From assembly GCA_002812745.2 (NCBI GenBank), contig NCSJ02000243.1:1-64000 (forward strand): a stretch of 64,000 bases of DNA, in the 5' to 3' direction. Both the position numbers and the translations under genes were made by a program. The number at the start of each line of letters is the position of its first letter. Positions within the stretch are counted from its first letter, which is position 1. Below the pieces are notes generated by a model. It was not told the DNA's origin. It was given only the letters and a program-made list of their open reading frames with translations, and did not search any database. Source of the DNA: Scytalidium lignicola. Lineage: Eukaryota > Ascomycota > Leotiomycetes. Shown in pieces: positions 46,913 through 59,392 of the stretch.

Positions 46913-46983
46913 TTTGAGTTGTTGTTGTTGAGTTATTCACGTGTAAAGTTTGTAGACGTGTTGTTGTGGAATGGTGTGGGGAA

Positions 46984-47024
46984 TGCGCGGTTTGGGGGGT
47001 GCGCGGGTTCCCGGGAGTCTGACT
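46984..47024. repeat. Right terminal inverted repeat of the pogo element
   Basis: Reverse complement of 45166-45206 with no mismatch seen over 41 bp. Confidence 0.92.
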
Positions 47025-47026
47025 TA

Positions 47027-50000
47027 TCCGGCTTGAGGTTCGTCCGCAATTTTGAGACACACCAACTGTGACTAATTATAGTCCATGTCGTATCTGCATC
47101 TGAATCTAGATCTTGACCTTAGTACTGTACGGACGTATTGTACCCTGCAATTTGCTACACGACATCAACAATGTTGTTTTGTGGGGTTCATACCTGGGTT
47201 ACTGGATAGAATTATGTGCCAGTACTTCATCTAACGTGCTCCTCACATATAATTAAGCTGTGAAAGGATGGGATAATGACCTTCAAATGTCAACCCACAA
47301 GCTGCGCGTGCTTGAGAACATTTAAACCCCTAAGAAGCCAATAAATGCAACTTTTTGAGTATCAGGACTGCCTTTCTTTTCTTGTCTAAAGATGATCATA
47401 ATTGGAAGATGTGATATTATTTAAAGTCAAAAGCTAGCAAGAGTTGTAACGTTTATGCTCTGTGCACCTGCTTTGGATATTTTGGGGAAGGAGTGGCTGC
47501 CAGCCTGATTCCGAAGTGAGTGGGCATCGTCACTACTGGAACACAGCGTCTCAGATATCATCGATCTGGTTGAAGCAGTAAAATTATTAGGAGGATGAAA
47601 GAACTGACGTGCGAATATTACGATATTTAATCTGAAGTGCTTAAGAAATCCCAGTCCTCCCCAACCTATCGGATGTTACAATATTTACGTACATCTCGGT
47701 AGGAGGAACACTATTCTCTTCATCTTTCTTCATGTTGACAGCCTTCTTCTTAGATTCAAAGCCTCAAATATCATACTTTATTGTGCAGAATAGATGGAGA
47801 GCCCACTTGTGACAAGGCTACGAATTGAGCAATTTTCTATGATTTTTAAATGGCTTTGCCTCAAATTTGAATAATATCCACCAGCTCTGTTACGGAGTAG
47901 CATAGTATGGATACCTGAACTCTTCGACCTGTCTCGCTCGTGCAGGGATCAAGGGATGAAATGGGAGCCGTTGCGATGGCGAAGGACAATATCAAATCCG
48001 ACTTTTGCATCAGACTGAGGACCACAAGCTACCAATTCTTCACTTTTAGCAGTCATAATGAGCTCAGCAAAGCGTGTAGGGTCATGGTTTGTTTATAGAA
48101 GTCGATTTCGCACGTCAAGAGAGTACAGTCCTTCTCGCAACGTCTGAGCTCGATGGCATCCTTTCGATACAACTCATCAGCATTTATGAGCGTGTCGCGC
48201 CTTGCACGGTCAATGATTAGGACCAGAGCTACCGAGACAAATCATTTGAGCAATCCTCTGCCTTGGTTTAAGAGATAAGGTAAGACTCTGGTTTCTTACT
48301 CTGCAGACGCACCAAGACGATCAATGTTTGCCCGGCGATATCGCGAATGCTCTTTGTGGCAAAAGTCCCGTGCTAGACATAATTATATGTCATGAGCTTC
48401 AACACGGTACGCGTTTTCTGAGGGCCTTTAGGATCAATCCGCGAGCAACACGGGTTAGCACCACGTCTAATGGTGAGGTTTTCTGCGGCTGAGCAGGCCG
48501 AGTCAGCACCAAGCCTTGGGCTTAGCGGCATGAACCAGTGGGATGGTAAAGCCTTATGTTCATACCACACCCAGTTCAGACCCAGTTCAGCTCCGGGCTA
48601 CTTCTTCCCAGTGCTTAGTCCACTTTGCAGCACCCTTTCCGCAAGCACTGGTCTCTTCAGGGCTCACGCGCTGCCCATGCCACCTCTTAATTGGTCTTGG
48701 TTCGCGGGCCACGTCCACGAAAGAGGAGCACTGGCTTGTGGGCTTTTGACGGTGGTCTGGAAAGCGGCGAGGCCGCTCTGGACAAGGTCCGGACCTTTTC
48801 CAAGAGATTTCAGCCGCGATGAGAGTTGTCATGCTGGTAATTAATTGCCAATCAAGGGATGCGCTCCTTAATACACAGTACACAAAAGGCAATGTTGTGG
48901 GAGAATCCAATATTATTGAGTCGCACCCTTCAGTCGTCTCCAACGCATCATCAAACCTGCTAGGATCGCCAACCAATTGTATAATATCTACGAAATACTT
49001 CAGCAGGAATTACCAAGCCATGATGGTAGCTCGTAGTGTGACCATAAGGCTATGGTTCGATGCTGAGCTCAGAATTCAAGGTTATGTGAAAGTCATTTCT
49101 AGGCATGTGGCTTGTTGATACCTCTATCTAGACGTCCTCAAGATATGCTGGAAAGGCAATATCTTGTGGTGGCAAGGCAAATCCAATCGCTAGTGGGCCC
49201 CTCTATTATGTTTAGAAGGGATAGCGTATCTGGCGTACGTCACAAGTTTGTTTATGGGGACCGGGCGAGCATCCGTTCTTCATGGTGGGTGGCACAAAGA
49301 GGGTTATACAATGGCGGTAGCAACCCTTCTAGCCCTTTCAAACTGCTTTCTTTGTATCTTGCAATCAGTATTATCTGAATACCCTTTGATTCATATCAAG
49401 GAACCACAGTTCAGGCACAATACATTTTGTGTCACCAATCTTTTGCTATCACCTCTTACCCACGCAATCTGCTATTTTGAGGACGGATACATATCCTTNG
49501 GGGGGGAAAGCAACAATCTACTGGACGACAGAAAGTTCTTGTTATTGGCGCAATTTGTCTCGCCGACTGTTTCCCGATCAGCCTATTTCCTGTATATGCC
49601 GAACTGTCAGACAGAGCAAAGCAGTCCAAATAATAATTAATCACGATGGGAGGTTCATCAACTGAAAAGGCTGAAAATAAAACACCATGTTTTCAACAAC
49701 CGTCATTATATTCCTCCATACGGTATATGTTGAAGGGACAGAATCCTCGGCAACCACCTAGACACGATCGGGAGAGTGAGAAGCCATATAAGCACACTCC
49801 AACACATGCCGCATCCTCGTTCATAAAAAGCACTACCACGAGAGAAATGAATATACCAACTACAAAAAAAACCACCAAAGACAATATGAAGAGACTAAGG
49901 ACTTCAACCTGAATTATCAGAAGGTGTCGGGAGAACTCTCTCATTTCAGTTGCTGAGGTCAATGAGTCTAGAGCGAAGTCCCTAGCTTAGAACTTGTAGG

Positions 50001-51890
50001 GAGGATTCCACTATTTCGATTATTTCCGGAAACCCTGATATTCAGTTAAGCTTTTGGCTCGTTGGATCCTATTTCGATTTAAGTCAACTTTATTTGTTGC
50101 ATGACACTAGGGAAATTTGGGTAAAAGGTTATCGGCGGTTGGCGTTGGCTGCAAAATGACTGTTGGCTTTGCTACTGTTGGACGACGCATTTCACATTCG
50201 AGTGGTACCCCTATCACCTTTTTATTGGACTTATGTCTTTGATATAGAAATAATGATGGAATGGTATTGAGGATATTCACAGGCCCAAAATGCCTGCCTT
50301 CATCAATGGTGGTGGGAGCAAGTCGCTGAAAAATTTATACCAAATTTTTAGCTTGATGCATCTTCCGAGAGCAAACATTTCCCACCAACCATTAACAAAC
50401 TTCCGTCATTCGATCCTCGTATGACAAAGGCGGGGATAGGTTGGAAAATTCTTTGTTGAACTCTGTTACATGTTTTCTCACTCGCTTTTTGGGAGTGAGN
50501 AAAATTTCAAAGGGATATTAGAAGGCAATAGATTTTCAGGAGATGGCTTTATGTATTCCCGTAATGATATTATGTATTAAGCGTCGAGAAAAATGATAAT
50601 TCTCCTGATTTAGACTAAGATACCCAATGTACTAGAATTGTTTGTATGATAAATTTATGTTTGTCCCTCCTTAGTTCAGGCCATGGAACCAATAAGCTTA
50701 TTTCCCCCTTTTGCCGGGGGGATTAACTTAAACCTACACAAAAACTGAATAAATCTTCAAACATATAATATTATTATTAATATTACCACTCAGAGATAGG
50801 GATTTAAGCAAATGGCTGATCACTATTGCCACGTAGGGCTGTCCCTCTTTGGATCTACCAGAACATCCTTAACATCTTCGACCGCCATTCAATCGAATGC
50901 CGGAATCCACAAGACGCAGACCCCTGCGCTTCAACAATGCTAAATTCTAAGACAAACATAGTAATTCTCTTGGGCCATTCAATACGAGGTTCCTCGATCA
51001 GGGACTGTAATCCCCAACAAGAAGCCACGGGAAGTAGAAGCTCTCCCTCGGGCAGGAGAGCACAACGGCTGGTTGTGGGATGCACATTTCCTTCGAGGGA
51101 CCGGTTTCTATCGCCATGGCCATACCGTTATTCCTGAATCAACACCCTATGAATAGGTAGGAAGTGCAAACGACGGAGACAGAAGTCACGCCCATTGCTG
51201 CGGCGGCCCGATTCTCTTGTGTAATCTACTATACGATGACGATGTCCGGCCAGTGGATTGGATCGGGTTTATCAGGATTCATAAAGTGATAGCTCATTTT
51301 GTTTGACTTCTCTTTCTTCATCTTATCTAGTTGAGATGAACTTAGAAAACTGGTACTTCCGTACTTCCGTACTTCCGTACATACTAAATCTACCTATTAC
51401 GCAATATGTTGCTATCATTAGGCCTCCATTGTGAGACGTCAAGATCAGATCTCTCGCACATGGATTATGTTAGCGTCTATTCTTCTTTCCCATGCACAAC
51501 ATGGATGGGCTGCTTCTATTTCATCAGCTGTAGGTGGGTCACCGTCGAGGGCCTGTCAAACATGACACTACACTGCACCCAAAACCTAGCCGGCCTTTCT
51601 GAACTATTTCGGAGACCAGACAGGGTCTGTTACGTATCTTGGGATTCAACTCCTTCGCGGTTTGTGAAACTACTTTGAGTGGTATACTTTCACCTCGTAT
51701 TCCTATTTTCGTGCAGCATGCGGCTATGATTCTATAGTTGCACTTTCCATACTTCAGAATATCAAGCTAGGCTCTTTTCCAATGTGAAAGACAGACCTAG
51801 ATTTAACGTTCTCCGGAATCTCTAGCTCGACTCCACTTTAACTCCAGCTATTCATCCAGCTATTCATCATACAAATAACGAAGGGTGACA
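47027..51890. other. No intact gene; decayed coding relics and simple repeats
   Basis: Protein-like pieces on the minus strand at about 48250-47950 (frame-shifted) and 48976-48800 do not match a family I recognise. They may be upstream parts of the gene split by the pogo element. 50130-50500 has transposon-like coding flavour but is too broken to name. A CCCCC/GGGGG hairpin lies at 50704-50721. The last few hundred bases should contain the promoter of the next gene. Confidence 0.4.
51353..51380. repeat. 8-bp tandem repeat GTACTTCC x3.5
   Basis: Three and a half exact copies, about 510 bp upstream of the next start codon. Confidence 0.9.
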
Positions 51891-53753
51891 ATGGCGCTGC
51901 AGAGGGTTGCTAGACGTGTCAAACGATACTTTTCTCATCCAAACAATAATAATCTCGAGGAACCTGAAGTGAAGAAGGAGGAAAATGATTCTAAAAGAGA
52001 TGCCGTTTCCATTAGCACCGCTCGAAGACAGTCAAGTGTGTCACAAGCACCCACCGCAAGAACTGAGGAGTCAAGAACAGTGAGAAACAATGCAACTGTG
52101 AGGAGCCAACCAGAACGGTCACCCAGATCTACACCCAATTTTTCAAGAAAAGCGGTGCACAGCTGCAACAGAGATAACGCAGAATATAGCCCTTCTCCTT
52201 TGGGGATTGACTCGAGCTTTCAGCAATCCGATACTCCCTTCCTTCCACCACTGCGACCAATTAGTAGCCATTGGGATATTGAAGGCTGGATGCTTTCTAA
52301 CCAACTATATCGAACATCAAGCCCCACGATCAATCCTGAACTACATTCTTGCGGAGATGTATTTCAGAGCACTGTTTCAATTGGAATTAGAACCCATAGA
52401 CACAATACAAGTCGGACAGTTGAAGCCGCTAGTGCTGGATCAAGCACAATAGTGAATGTACACGACGAGTTGATTGGCAGGGATCTAGATCCTGTCCACA
52501 ATGGAGACTTGATGGGAAACCCAATACTGTCCACGCCATACAAGCGCCATGCCTTAGAGGATATCACCATTAAGAATGAGAAATTGAGAAGAAGGAAGAC
52601 CAGTGTTGTGAAACGGAGACCACCTATTTCAACGCCTTCTGTTGTCTCTCCGCGATGGACCCTTATGGATGTCGTAACGAATATGGATGAAGTTCTTGCA
52701 GGAAAAACATTCAAAATAGAAACAGAGGGAATCTGTCTAGTTAACAGAAAAGCAACCCTCGAACAGAATAAAATTACGCTGGCGGACTGCTCTCCTTTAA
52801 ACGAAACTCAACTCCTACGGACCAACAGTACTCTTTGCACATGGTCCGGCACAGGTACCTTTTCCTCCATGGACCATTCCAACTCTTGTAACCATCAAGA
52901 ATCATCCGACATTATGACTACAACCAAAATCGCTCAAAAACAAGCCTTAGGTGTCAAAATATTCGATTCAAAAGGAATCAAGCCTTTAGAAACTCCAATC
53001 CGGAGTCCTGGAATGCAAGTTCAAGACCTGAGTTTTCCCTTTCCTCCACCACCTTTACAGAAACGATACAATGCTCTTGCCCTTCCCCAAATACCTAGAA
53101 CAAAGCACCCTACCACACCAACATCACCACAAAGGATTGAAACCAAACCTCCAATTCCGAAGCGATCACCAAGGCGCCCAAAGGCAAATCCTATCCGACC
53201 ACTAAAAGTCGACAATTCAAAAGTCCCATGCTCTCTCAATAGTCCTACGTCTCCTAACATTATTAAGGAGCATGTTGAGACATATCCACGAGCAGTGAGA
53301 ATGTATAGGAAGGATCTTGACAGGGCTATATCGGGGATACTTGCGACATATGCGGAAGGAAAAGAAGAGGGCTTGTGGGAGACTGATGAAGTAGAGCTTG
53401 ATGAAATTGAGGAGTGGTGGGCTGGATTGGGGTATCCAGATATAGGACGCCTGGTACGTGGGGAATCTAACGGGACGGAGGAAAGTTATAAGTCTATATA
53501 TGCAGGGCAGAGAACGAGTGATAATGTTTCAGGAATCCAAGAACGCAATAAAGATGACGGTGTCCCGGTGAGAAATGAGGAAATACAATCTGAAGTGAGA
53601 AACCAGAGCCAAGCTAATTCTAAGGTTGACTTTGATAAGATAGTTCATCGCTGGAAGATGGCAGGGAACGATGCCATTCCGAAATGTCCTAGTCTGAATG
53701 ACATTAGGAAATTGCTAATAAGGAAAGCTCTCCAAACGCAAAATATCATATAA
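51891..53753 (+). CDS. Hypothetical disordered protein, 620 aa
   Basis: Intronless frame. The first true ATG is 51891 (context GACAATGG), giving MALQRVARRVKRYFSHP. The N-terminus is strongly basic and could form a short amphipathic helix. Residues about 20-460 are low-complexity, rich in Ser/Thr/Pro/Asn, with proline-rich stretches (FPFPPPPLQKR and SPRRPKANPIRPL). The C-terminal third is better ordered, with a helical acidic segment (LDRAISGILATYAEGKEEG, then ELDEIEEWWAGLGYPDIGRL) and a last helix around FDKIVHRWKMAGNDAIPKCP. That composition suggests a fungal-specific protein with one conserved C-terminal module. I do not recognise the family and assign no function. Codon use and the lack of stops support a real gene. 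Confidence 0.8.
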   Translation: MALQRVARRVKRYFSHPNNNNLEEPEVKKEENDSKRDAVSISTARRQSSVSQAPTARTEESRTVRNNATVRSQPERSPRSTPNFSRKAVHSCNRDNAEYSPSPLGIDSSFQQSDTPFLPPLRPISSHWDIEGWMLSNQLYRTSSPTINPELHSCGDVFQSTVSIGIRTHRHNTSRTVEAASAGSSTIVNVHDELIGRDLDPVHNGDLMGNPILSTPYKRHALEDITIKNEKLRRRKTSVVKRRPPISTPSVVSPRWTLMDVVTNMDEVLAGKTFKIETEGICLVNRKATLEQNKITLADCSPLNETQLLRTNSTLCTWSGTGTFSSMDHSNSCNHQESSDIMTTTKIAQKQALGVKIFDSKGIKPLETPIRSPGMQVQDLSFPFPPPPLQKRYNALALPQIPRTKHPTTPTSPQRIETKPPIPKRSPRRPKANPIRPLKVDNSKVPCSLNSPTSPNIIKEHVETYPRAVRMYRKDLDRAISGILATYAEGKEEGLWETDEVELDEIEEWWAGLGYPDIGRLVRGESNGTEESYKSIYAGQRTSDNVSGIQERNKDDGVPVRNEEIQSEVRNQSQANSKVDFDKIVHRWKMAGNDAIPKCPSLNDIRKLLIRKALQTQNII

Positions 53754-54774
53754 AGAATAAAAGATAGATAGAAGATGGGCTCTAATGAAATAAAAACCTA
53801 ATATCTTCCAATTGAACTGATGAGAGGAATGTAGATATTTAGCATTTGGAAAGAACAGAATAGAGCCTATAAACCTAATGTTTAATTAAAACTGGCTTTA
53901 AGTAGTAGCAAAAATTCAAGCTAAACTGCTTTGAGCCAATATATCTCACCAGTAAGCCGTAAAGAGGGTTACACTCCAAAGCATGATGCTGGCCTAATGC
54001 CTAAGTCTCCTAAATTTAGCAAGAGGAGCCGCAACGCTTCAGCTTCCCTAGTCATTCACCAGCCAACCGCACGTGCCAAGACGAACATCAGCTAAAACCA
54101 CGACTGATACATATATAACTAAATAAGCAGACCGAATCAACCTCTGACCAGAGTTTGGATTGCTGGAAAATTGCTACGGCGTGCATTGGTCATTAAATTT
54201 CGTGCCTTCCTACTCCTTGGTAACAGAACCCTCCCCCGCATGCGGGGCTTTTTTTGCCAATGAAATCTATTATGTTAGTTACTTTTTTAGACCGAAATTG
54301 ATGGTGGTTGATTTTTAAATGTTGTTTTGTTGAAATCGACGTGTCGTTGTCGAGATATAATTAAAAAATCACACCCAGGAGGTTACATTCATTCCCCCTG
54401 CGCACAGCCACAGCTGCAACGGTAACTAGCTAACCGAGTAACCTTATTATATCAGCCGCCCGCCTCGCCCGCCTAGAACGTGATTTTAAAATGGAGCTAG
54501 CGGCCGAAGCGGACGCACGGCCGCAACCTCCACTGCCCGCGGCTAGCCCTGCATGACAAAAACAACAGTGGCTGTTCGATGAGAGGACCTGGTCAGGAAG
54601 GCCGAACTCGATATCTCGATATCCCGATTTGCGGATCGATATACGAACAGTTCCTAATTAGACCGTGGTCTGCGCCTTGTGCCACAGATTGCAGCCCTGT
54701 CCAATCGCGGAAGCACAAAGGGTTAGATCGGCCGCAAGCTCCATGCCCCGCTTGGGTCTCTGAGCAGAGTCAAC
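53754..54774. other. Intergenic; perfect GC palindrome
   Basis: No gene seen. At 54234-54247 the 14-bp palindrome CCCCGCATGCGGGG is followed by a run of T. 54360-54560 is the GC-rich upstream region of the next gene. Confidence 0.5.
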
Positions 54775-56865
54775 ATGTCCATGTACGGTAGTCCAGGGGG
54801 CTCCGAGCTCTCCAATGTCCCTAGAGCACATCAAGCATGCATGTCCTGCCGCAAGCAGAAGCGTAAGTGCAACAAGGCTCTTCCAGCATGCTCTCTCTGC
54901 GAGCGCATGAACCGTCCTTGCGACTATTCAGAAGTTACGCCTCCCCCAACCCACGAGGACTTCAATGCCCTACGGATGAAGCTCTTAGATCTTGAATCTA
55001 GGCTGACGGGTGCCAATGGTGGCGGTGCTGCACTGAATCCCCCTATTGCCTACCCTGCTACTCCTGGGTCGGTGGGAATACCAACGGATACATTGGGACC
55101 ACCTGTGGGGTTCTCGGCACTACAAGAGAGTCCATGGCAGGGCATCCAGAATACATTCCCCGTTATTGCTTTTCTGGATGGTGAGACCTTTAGATATGGC
55201 AGGTGGGTATCAATGTTTGCTTTTCTAATTTGTATATGGCAAAGCGCTAATTATATATGTCGAACAGGATTGCAGTACCAATACCGAATATAGACATTCC
55301 AGTTGTAAGTGTTGCGAATCCCAAGGAAATATATCACGAGTTCCTATATTACGATCGTAGTTATGGCTGGAGATGTGGGTGTTTTATATGTTTCGAGAAT
55401 ACCACGACTTATATATATATAGCCAAAGAAAACGTCACTAATTCCCAAATAGGATGTCCTCGAACTTCTAGGCGATGGTGCTTCCATACAAGGCGCTCTC
55501 ACTGATTACTTTGCAACGATCCATAGATGGATCCCAATTGTCTCACAGAAGAGAATGACCCGAAACATGGTCAACCCTCTTTGGGAAGCAGGTCCAGATC
55601 TGGCGTTGCTGTTCCTGTGCATGAAGTTGATCACATCACGGCCGCAAGATGGGATTGGATGCGCCCAGAATCCCATATATTTATCGGCAAAACGTTTTAT
55701 TACGTTAATGGAAACCTCAGGCATGGTATCATTAATCGTGCTGCAAGCCAATCTTATGGTAACCCTATACGAGTATGGTCAAGCCATATACCCTGCTGCG
55801 TGGATGTCTTCTGGTTGGAATATTCGGTATGGTAATATGCTTGGTATCAATACTTTCGAGTTTACATCACAGCTTTTGGGACGATCGGTAATTCATTAGA
55901 TGCCCTCCATGTTGGTTCAATTAAAAACTGAGAATAACAGGCTACTTGGACCGAACAAGAAGAGAGGAAACGTACTTGGTGGGGTGTTTTACTGGTGGAC
56001 AGGTGAGATACTACTACGCTAGGTCAAACTCGGGGGAGTCTTCTTACTGTTTACAGGATGCTTTCACTTGGTGGTCAGTCGCATATAATAACAAATCAAG
56101 AGCCGAAAGACACCGATCTATTGCCAGTAGATGATGCCGCTTGGGTATGTCTTTCGACCTGGTATCACAAAATTCCAATCTAACAACAAGCTCTAGGATG
56201 AAGGAAATATGACCCAAGGTATTGCAAAAACCGGCGAAACCCCTTATTCAGAGCAAGTTGCTCCATTTCCACGACTCTGTCAAGTGTCTCACTTACTCGG
56301 GAAAATCTTTGTCCATCACGATGCGACGTTTCCGTCAGACAAAGATCGGTTCGATGATGCTTCTCGACTCTTCGAAAAAGCCACATCCCTTTCACGAATA
56401 CTACAAGAAGAAGCGACAGACAATGATTACGTATCCCTTTCCGCCGCTATAGCACTATCCTTCAGCGCTATATGTGCCGTCTGTGATCCTTACTCCTGCC
56501 CTAAAACTGTGACCGGGCATACCGACGTAAGCACAGAAACAGCAGAAGCACAGCTACAAGCAATTGATGGGCTGAAGCGTGCGTCACAAAATATTGTCGA
56601 GTTCGCGGAACGGTTGAACACCGTTATGCCGCTGCCACAAGACGTCGACAGAATAAGTCCGTTTATTATGGATGCAATGTATTGTGCAGCTGCCAATCAT
56701 GCATGGTGGGTTAGGGAGAGTGGCGACGCAAACTCGCAACTGGCGCTGGACAATCTAAGGAACTGTCTGCGGAGACTTGGAACCAGATGGCGCAATGCGG
56801 CGGAGTACTTAAGGATTCTAGAGGCACAGGAGTTTACATATGCTATTGGTGGTGCAGGCCCATAA
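54775..56865 (+). CDS. Zn(II)2Cys6 transcription factor with fungal-specific TF domain
   Basis: Six exons: 54775-55202, 55268-55304, 55453-55887, 55941-56002, 56057-56144 and 56197-56865, giving about 572 residues. All introns are GT-AG with phases that join cleanly; the 148-nt intron 2 is the least certain. The zinc cluster uses Cys22, 25, 32, 39, 42 and 49 (CX2CX6CX6CX2CX6C), followed by a short coiled-coil-like linker (FNALRMKLLDLESRL). The fungal-specific TF region spans about residues 160-480. It includes HRWIPIVSQKRM, the RYGNMLGI motif, the ERKRTWWGV core and the LLPVDDAAW motif that is rebuilt across exons 5 and 6. Such proteins are nuclear regulators of metabolism or stress. No cluster partner is visible and the target is unknown. 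Confidence 0.88.
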
Positions 56866-57174
56866 ACGATATTTATTGACTCGGTGGCGGCGTTTTTTTA
56901 TTGCAGATGGGTAGGTAGGTATTCATATCAAATGGGCAATAAAGGAACGATCCAATTATATTTGCTTTAGCTTTTATGATCTCTCGTAGGTTATTAAAAA
57001 ATCATTTCAAAAAAGGAATCTCTTAAGTGTTCAGAAGCTAACAAAGAAACAACACGCTAATAGAAGTCGCATGAACCTTTTCAGAATCAAAAATTCCCAC
57101 AAAACAACTATTCAGATTTATCCAAGGACTCCTTTCATGCATCCAAAAATATCGAGCTATATTAAATGAAATGA
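56866..57174. other. Short convergent intergenic region
   Basis: AT-leaning sequence between two convergent genes. No gene or clear terminator hairpin seen. Confidence 0.6.
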
Positions 57175-58628
57175 TCACCTCCTCGGCCTCAACCGATCAG
57201 CCCAAGTTCCCTCGACAACTCTAGGTTTCTTCCGCTTCGGTTGTTCATCCTCTTCTTCGTCTTCCTCTTGCTCCTCTTCCCCTCCCCCTTTTCCATCATC
57301 ATTGTCGACTACAAACAAACCTAGGTCCGAATTTCTCCTCCCTTTCTCCTTCAATTTGCCTTTATCTTCATTATCTGTAGATCTCTTCCGTTTGATAGAC
57401 TCACGTCTCGAACCTANGTTCTTCTTCTTCTTCNTTCTTCTTCTTCTTCTTCTTCTCTTCTNTCTTCTTCTTCTTCTTCTTCTTCTTCTTCCTGCTCTAC
57501 TTTATCCTTGATCTCCTCATCATCTTCTGACGATGATGTGTCTTCATCTGGTTCAAAATCAGACGCAGTGTCACCTTCGTCGTCGTCATCGTCTTCTCTT
57601 TTAACCTTCCGTTTCTTTGCACGAGGTTTGAAACTCGGACTCTGTTCGTTATCATCAATAAAATCAATATCGTCATCCTCCTCATCCTCATCCTCATCCT
57701 CTTCTTCATTTCCTTTCTTAAACTTCTTTGATTTACCCTTGCCTTTACCTTTGCCCTCACCTTTGCCCTCACCTTTGCCCTTACTCTTCTTCCCCTTCCC
57801 TTGTCTCTGTCCTGGTTTTGGTTTTACTTCAGGGCTTGCATTGTTTTCCTCCGATTTGATCGACACCTTCACATCCTCATCATCTTCTAATTCCGATTCC
57901 AGTTCATCCTTATACATGTCATCTACCTCCATTTTTGCCTTACGCTTTTTCTCACGGATCCGTTTGCGTCTAGATATAGGGCTTTCTCCTTCCCGCCACT
58001 CATCTTCATCATCATCATCCTCTTTGTAACCATAATCTTCATCGTCCTCTTCATCATCGTCTTCTATAATCATATCCATCCCCTTTAATCTCTTCTTCGA
58101 ATTCACCTGATACAAAGCGATCTCATCTAGATCTATTCCAGGCGTAGGACTCCGTTCCCGTTTTACCCTGACCTCGATCTCTTCTGAATCAAAATCTACC
58201 TCATCTTCATCCTCCGCCTTTTCTCTTTCTCCTGGCGGATCCCTACCAAAATAGTAGTCAAATTGATCATATTCCTCAGCGGGCTTTTCAGGGCGAACGG
58301 GTACGATTTTGGGACTTTCTTCATCCTCGAGCATCTCCTCTTCTGGTAATTGAACCACATTAGTATTTCCATCTTCCATATCAGATGGAACATTATCGCA
58401 TGAGTCCTCCGCTGTAATTGCTCCCTCTCCCTCTCCTTCTCCCTCCCCTTCAATCTGCGAAAGAAAAGTAGCTCGACAATAGCGACATACACGATCACTT
58501 ACGTATACTTTCTCCACAAGTAGATTCGTCGGGTCGTATTTTGTCCCGTAGACGCCTTTGAAAAGGGCGCCTTTTTCTATGAGTTTATGGCCGCAGGTGT
58601 ATATAACTTCTAATAATTGGTCTGACAT
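57175..58628 (-). CDS. Highly charged nuclear-type protein with N-terminal Cys/His motif
   Basis: The frame starts at ATG 58628. Near the N-terminus YTCGHKL and CRYC could form a small zinc ribbon. The rest alternates acidic runs (Glu/Asp) and basic runs (KRKRIREKKRK and GKGEGKGEGKGKGKGKSKK) with many KR nuclear-localisation-like patches. It ends with KRKKPRVVEGTWADRLRPRR at 57175, after a (GAA)n/(TTC)n tract (57414-57490) containing three Ns. The reading frame across those Ns is therefore uncertain, although both sides are clearly coding. A 48-nt in-frame GTAAGT...GCAG stretch (about 58502-58455) could be an optional intron, but it includes CRYC and I keep it as coding. Function unknown; such proteins are often chromatin or ribosome-biogenesis factors. 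Confidence 0.75.
57414..57490. repeat. Coding (TTC)n tract with Ns
   Basis: A GAA/GAG run on the coding strand gives a poly-Glu tract. Ns at about 57419, 57434 and 57462 mark uncertain base calls. Confidence 0.9.
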
Positions 58629-59392
58629 CTTTTGGGGGGGTTTTGTAATGTATTTTGATTTCTTTTTTCTTGGTGTGGTATTCTGTGACTGTTATAAATC
58701 ACTGGAATATGTGATTTGAAAGATGGTTAATAGTATGCATGCACTCGAGAATTAAATCGAGGTCCCTTGGGAATAACGGCTCATTCTTATACATTTTCGA
58801 GGACTTTGACATTACCTAAATGGTCCTTTGAATCATCACCATTCCCATTCTTTCCTTTATCTACTTCTTTCATTGTTTTTTCTCGCAAAGGGCTAAAAGG
58901 AAAACCTACCTTTGTCAAAAGCGGCATTCATTGACCTTTTTTCCCTTTCATTTTAAATCAATTCTTTTATTCGGTTTTTCTTTCATGACCAATTTTTAAA
59001 ATGCAACAGTTGAACTTTAATAATGAAAATGATATTGTTAGACTAGATCTGCTTTGATGGATTAGTCTTAGAGCTCAAACCCACTCGTAATGGGAGCTTT
59101 ATTAAGAGTCGGCTGCAGTGGTATATTATCTCGCGCACCGCTTTGTTTTATTAACACGCAGAAGTACTTTTGCAGGCCGTATTCGGATATGAATATCCTC
59201 GTCGTAATTTCGTACATCAATTCAAATTTTCAGTATACCAATATCTCTCATAATATAGTAGTAAATTAATAAGTAGAGAGATCTTCAAAGTCGTCTATTC
59301 TTCTACGACCGCTAGGTTTAGATCTATGATACACGTGAACTTCTGATGAGCAATTGCGACCGCAAACCACGTCGCAGTTTATCCTACAGCGT
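58629..59392. other. Intergenic; no gene seen
   Basis: AT-leaning. It contains the upstream region of the charged protein and the 3' flank of the reductase. Confidence 0.55.

Larger units (their letters stand above)
45166..47024 (-). mobile_element. 1.86-kb pogo/Fot1-class DNA transposon
   Basis: Identical 41-bp terminal inverted repeats (45166-45206 and 46984-47024) start AGTCAGACTCCCGGG and are flanked by TA at 45164-45165 and 47025-47026, the pogo target duplication. The single transposase frame fills the element on the minus strand. The short flanks also repeat CCGG on both sides of the TA. Perfect inverted repeats and normal GC content point to recent insertion compared with the AT-rich blocks around it. 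Confidence 0.93.
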
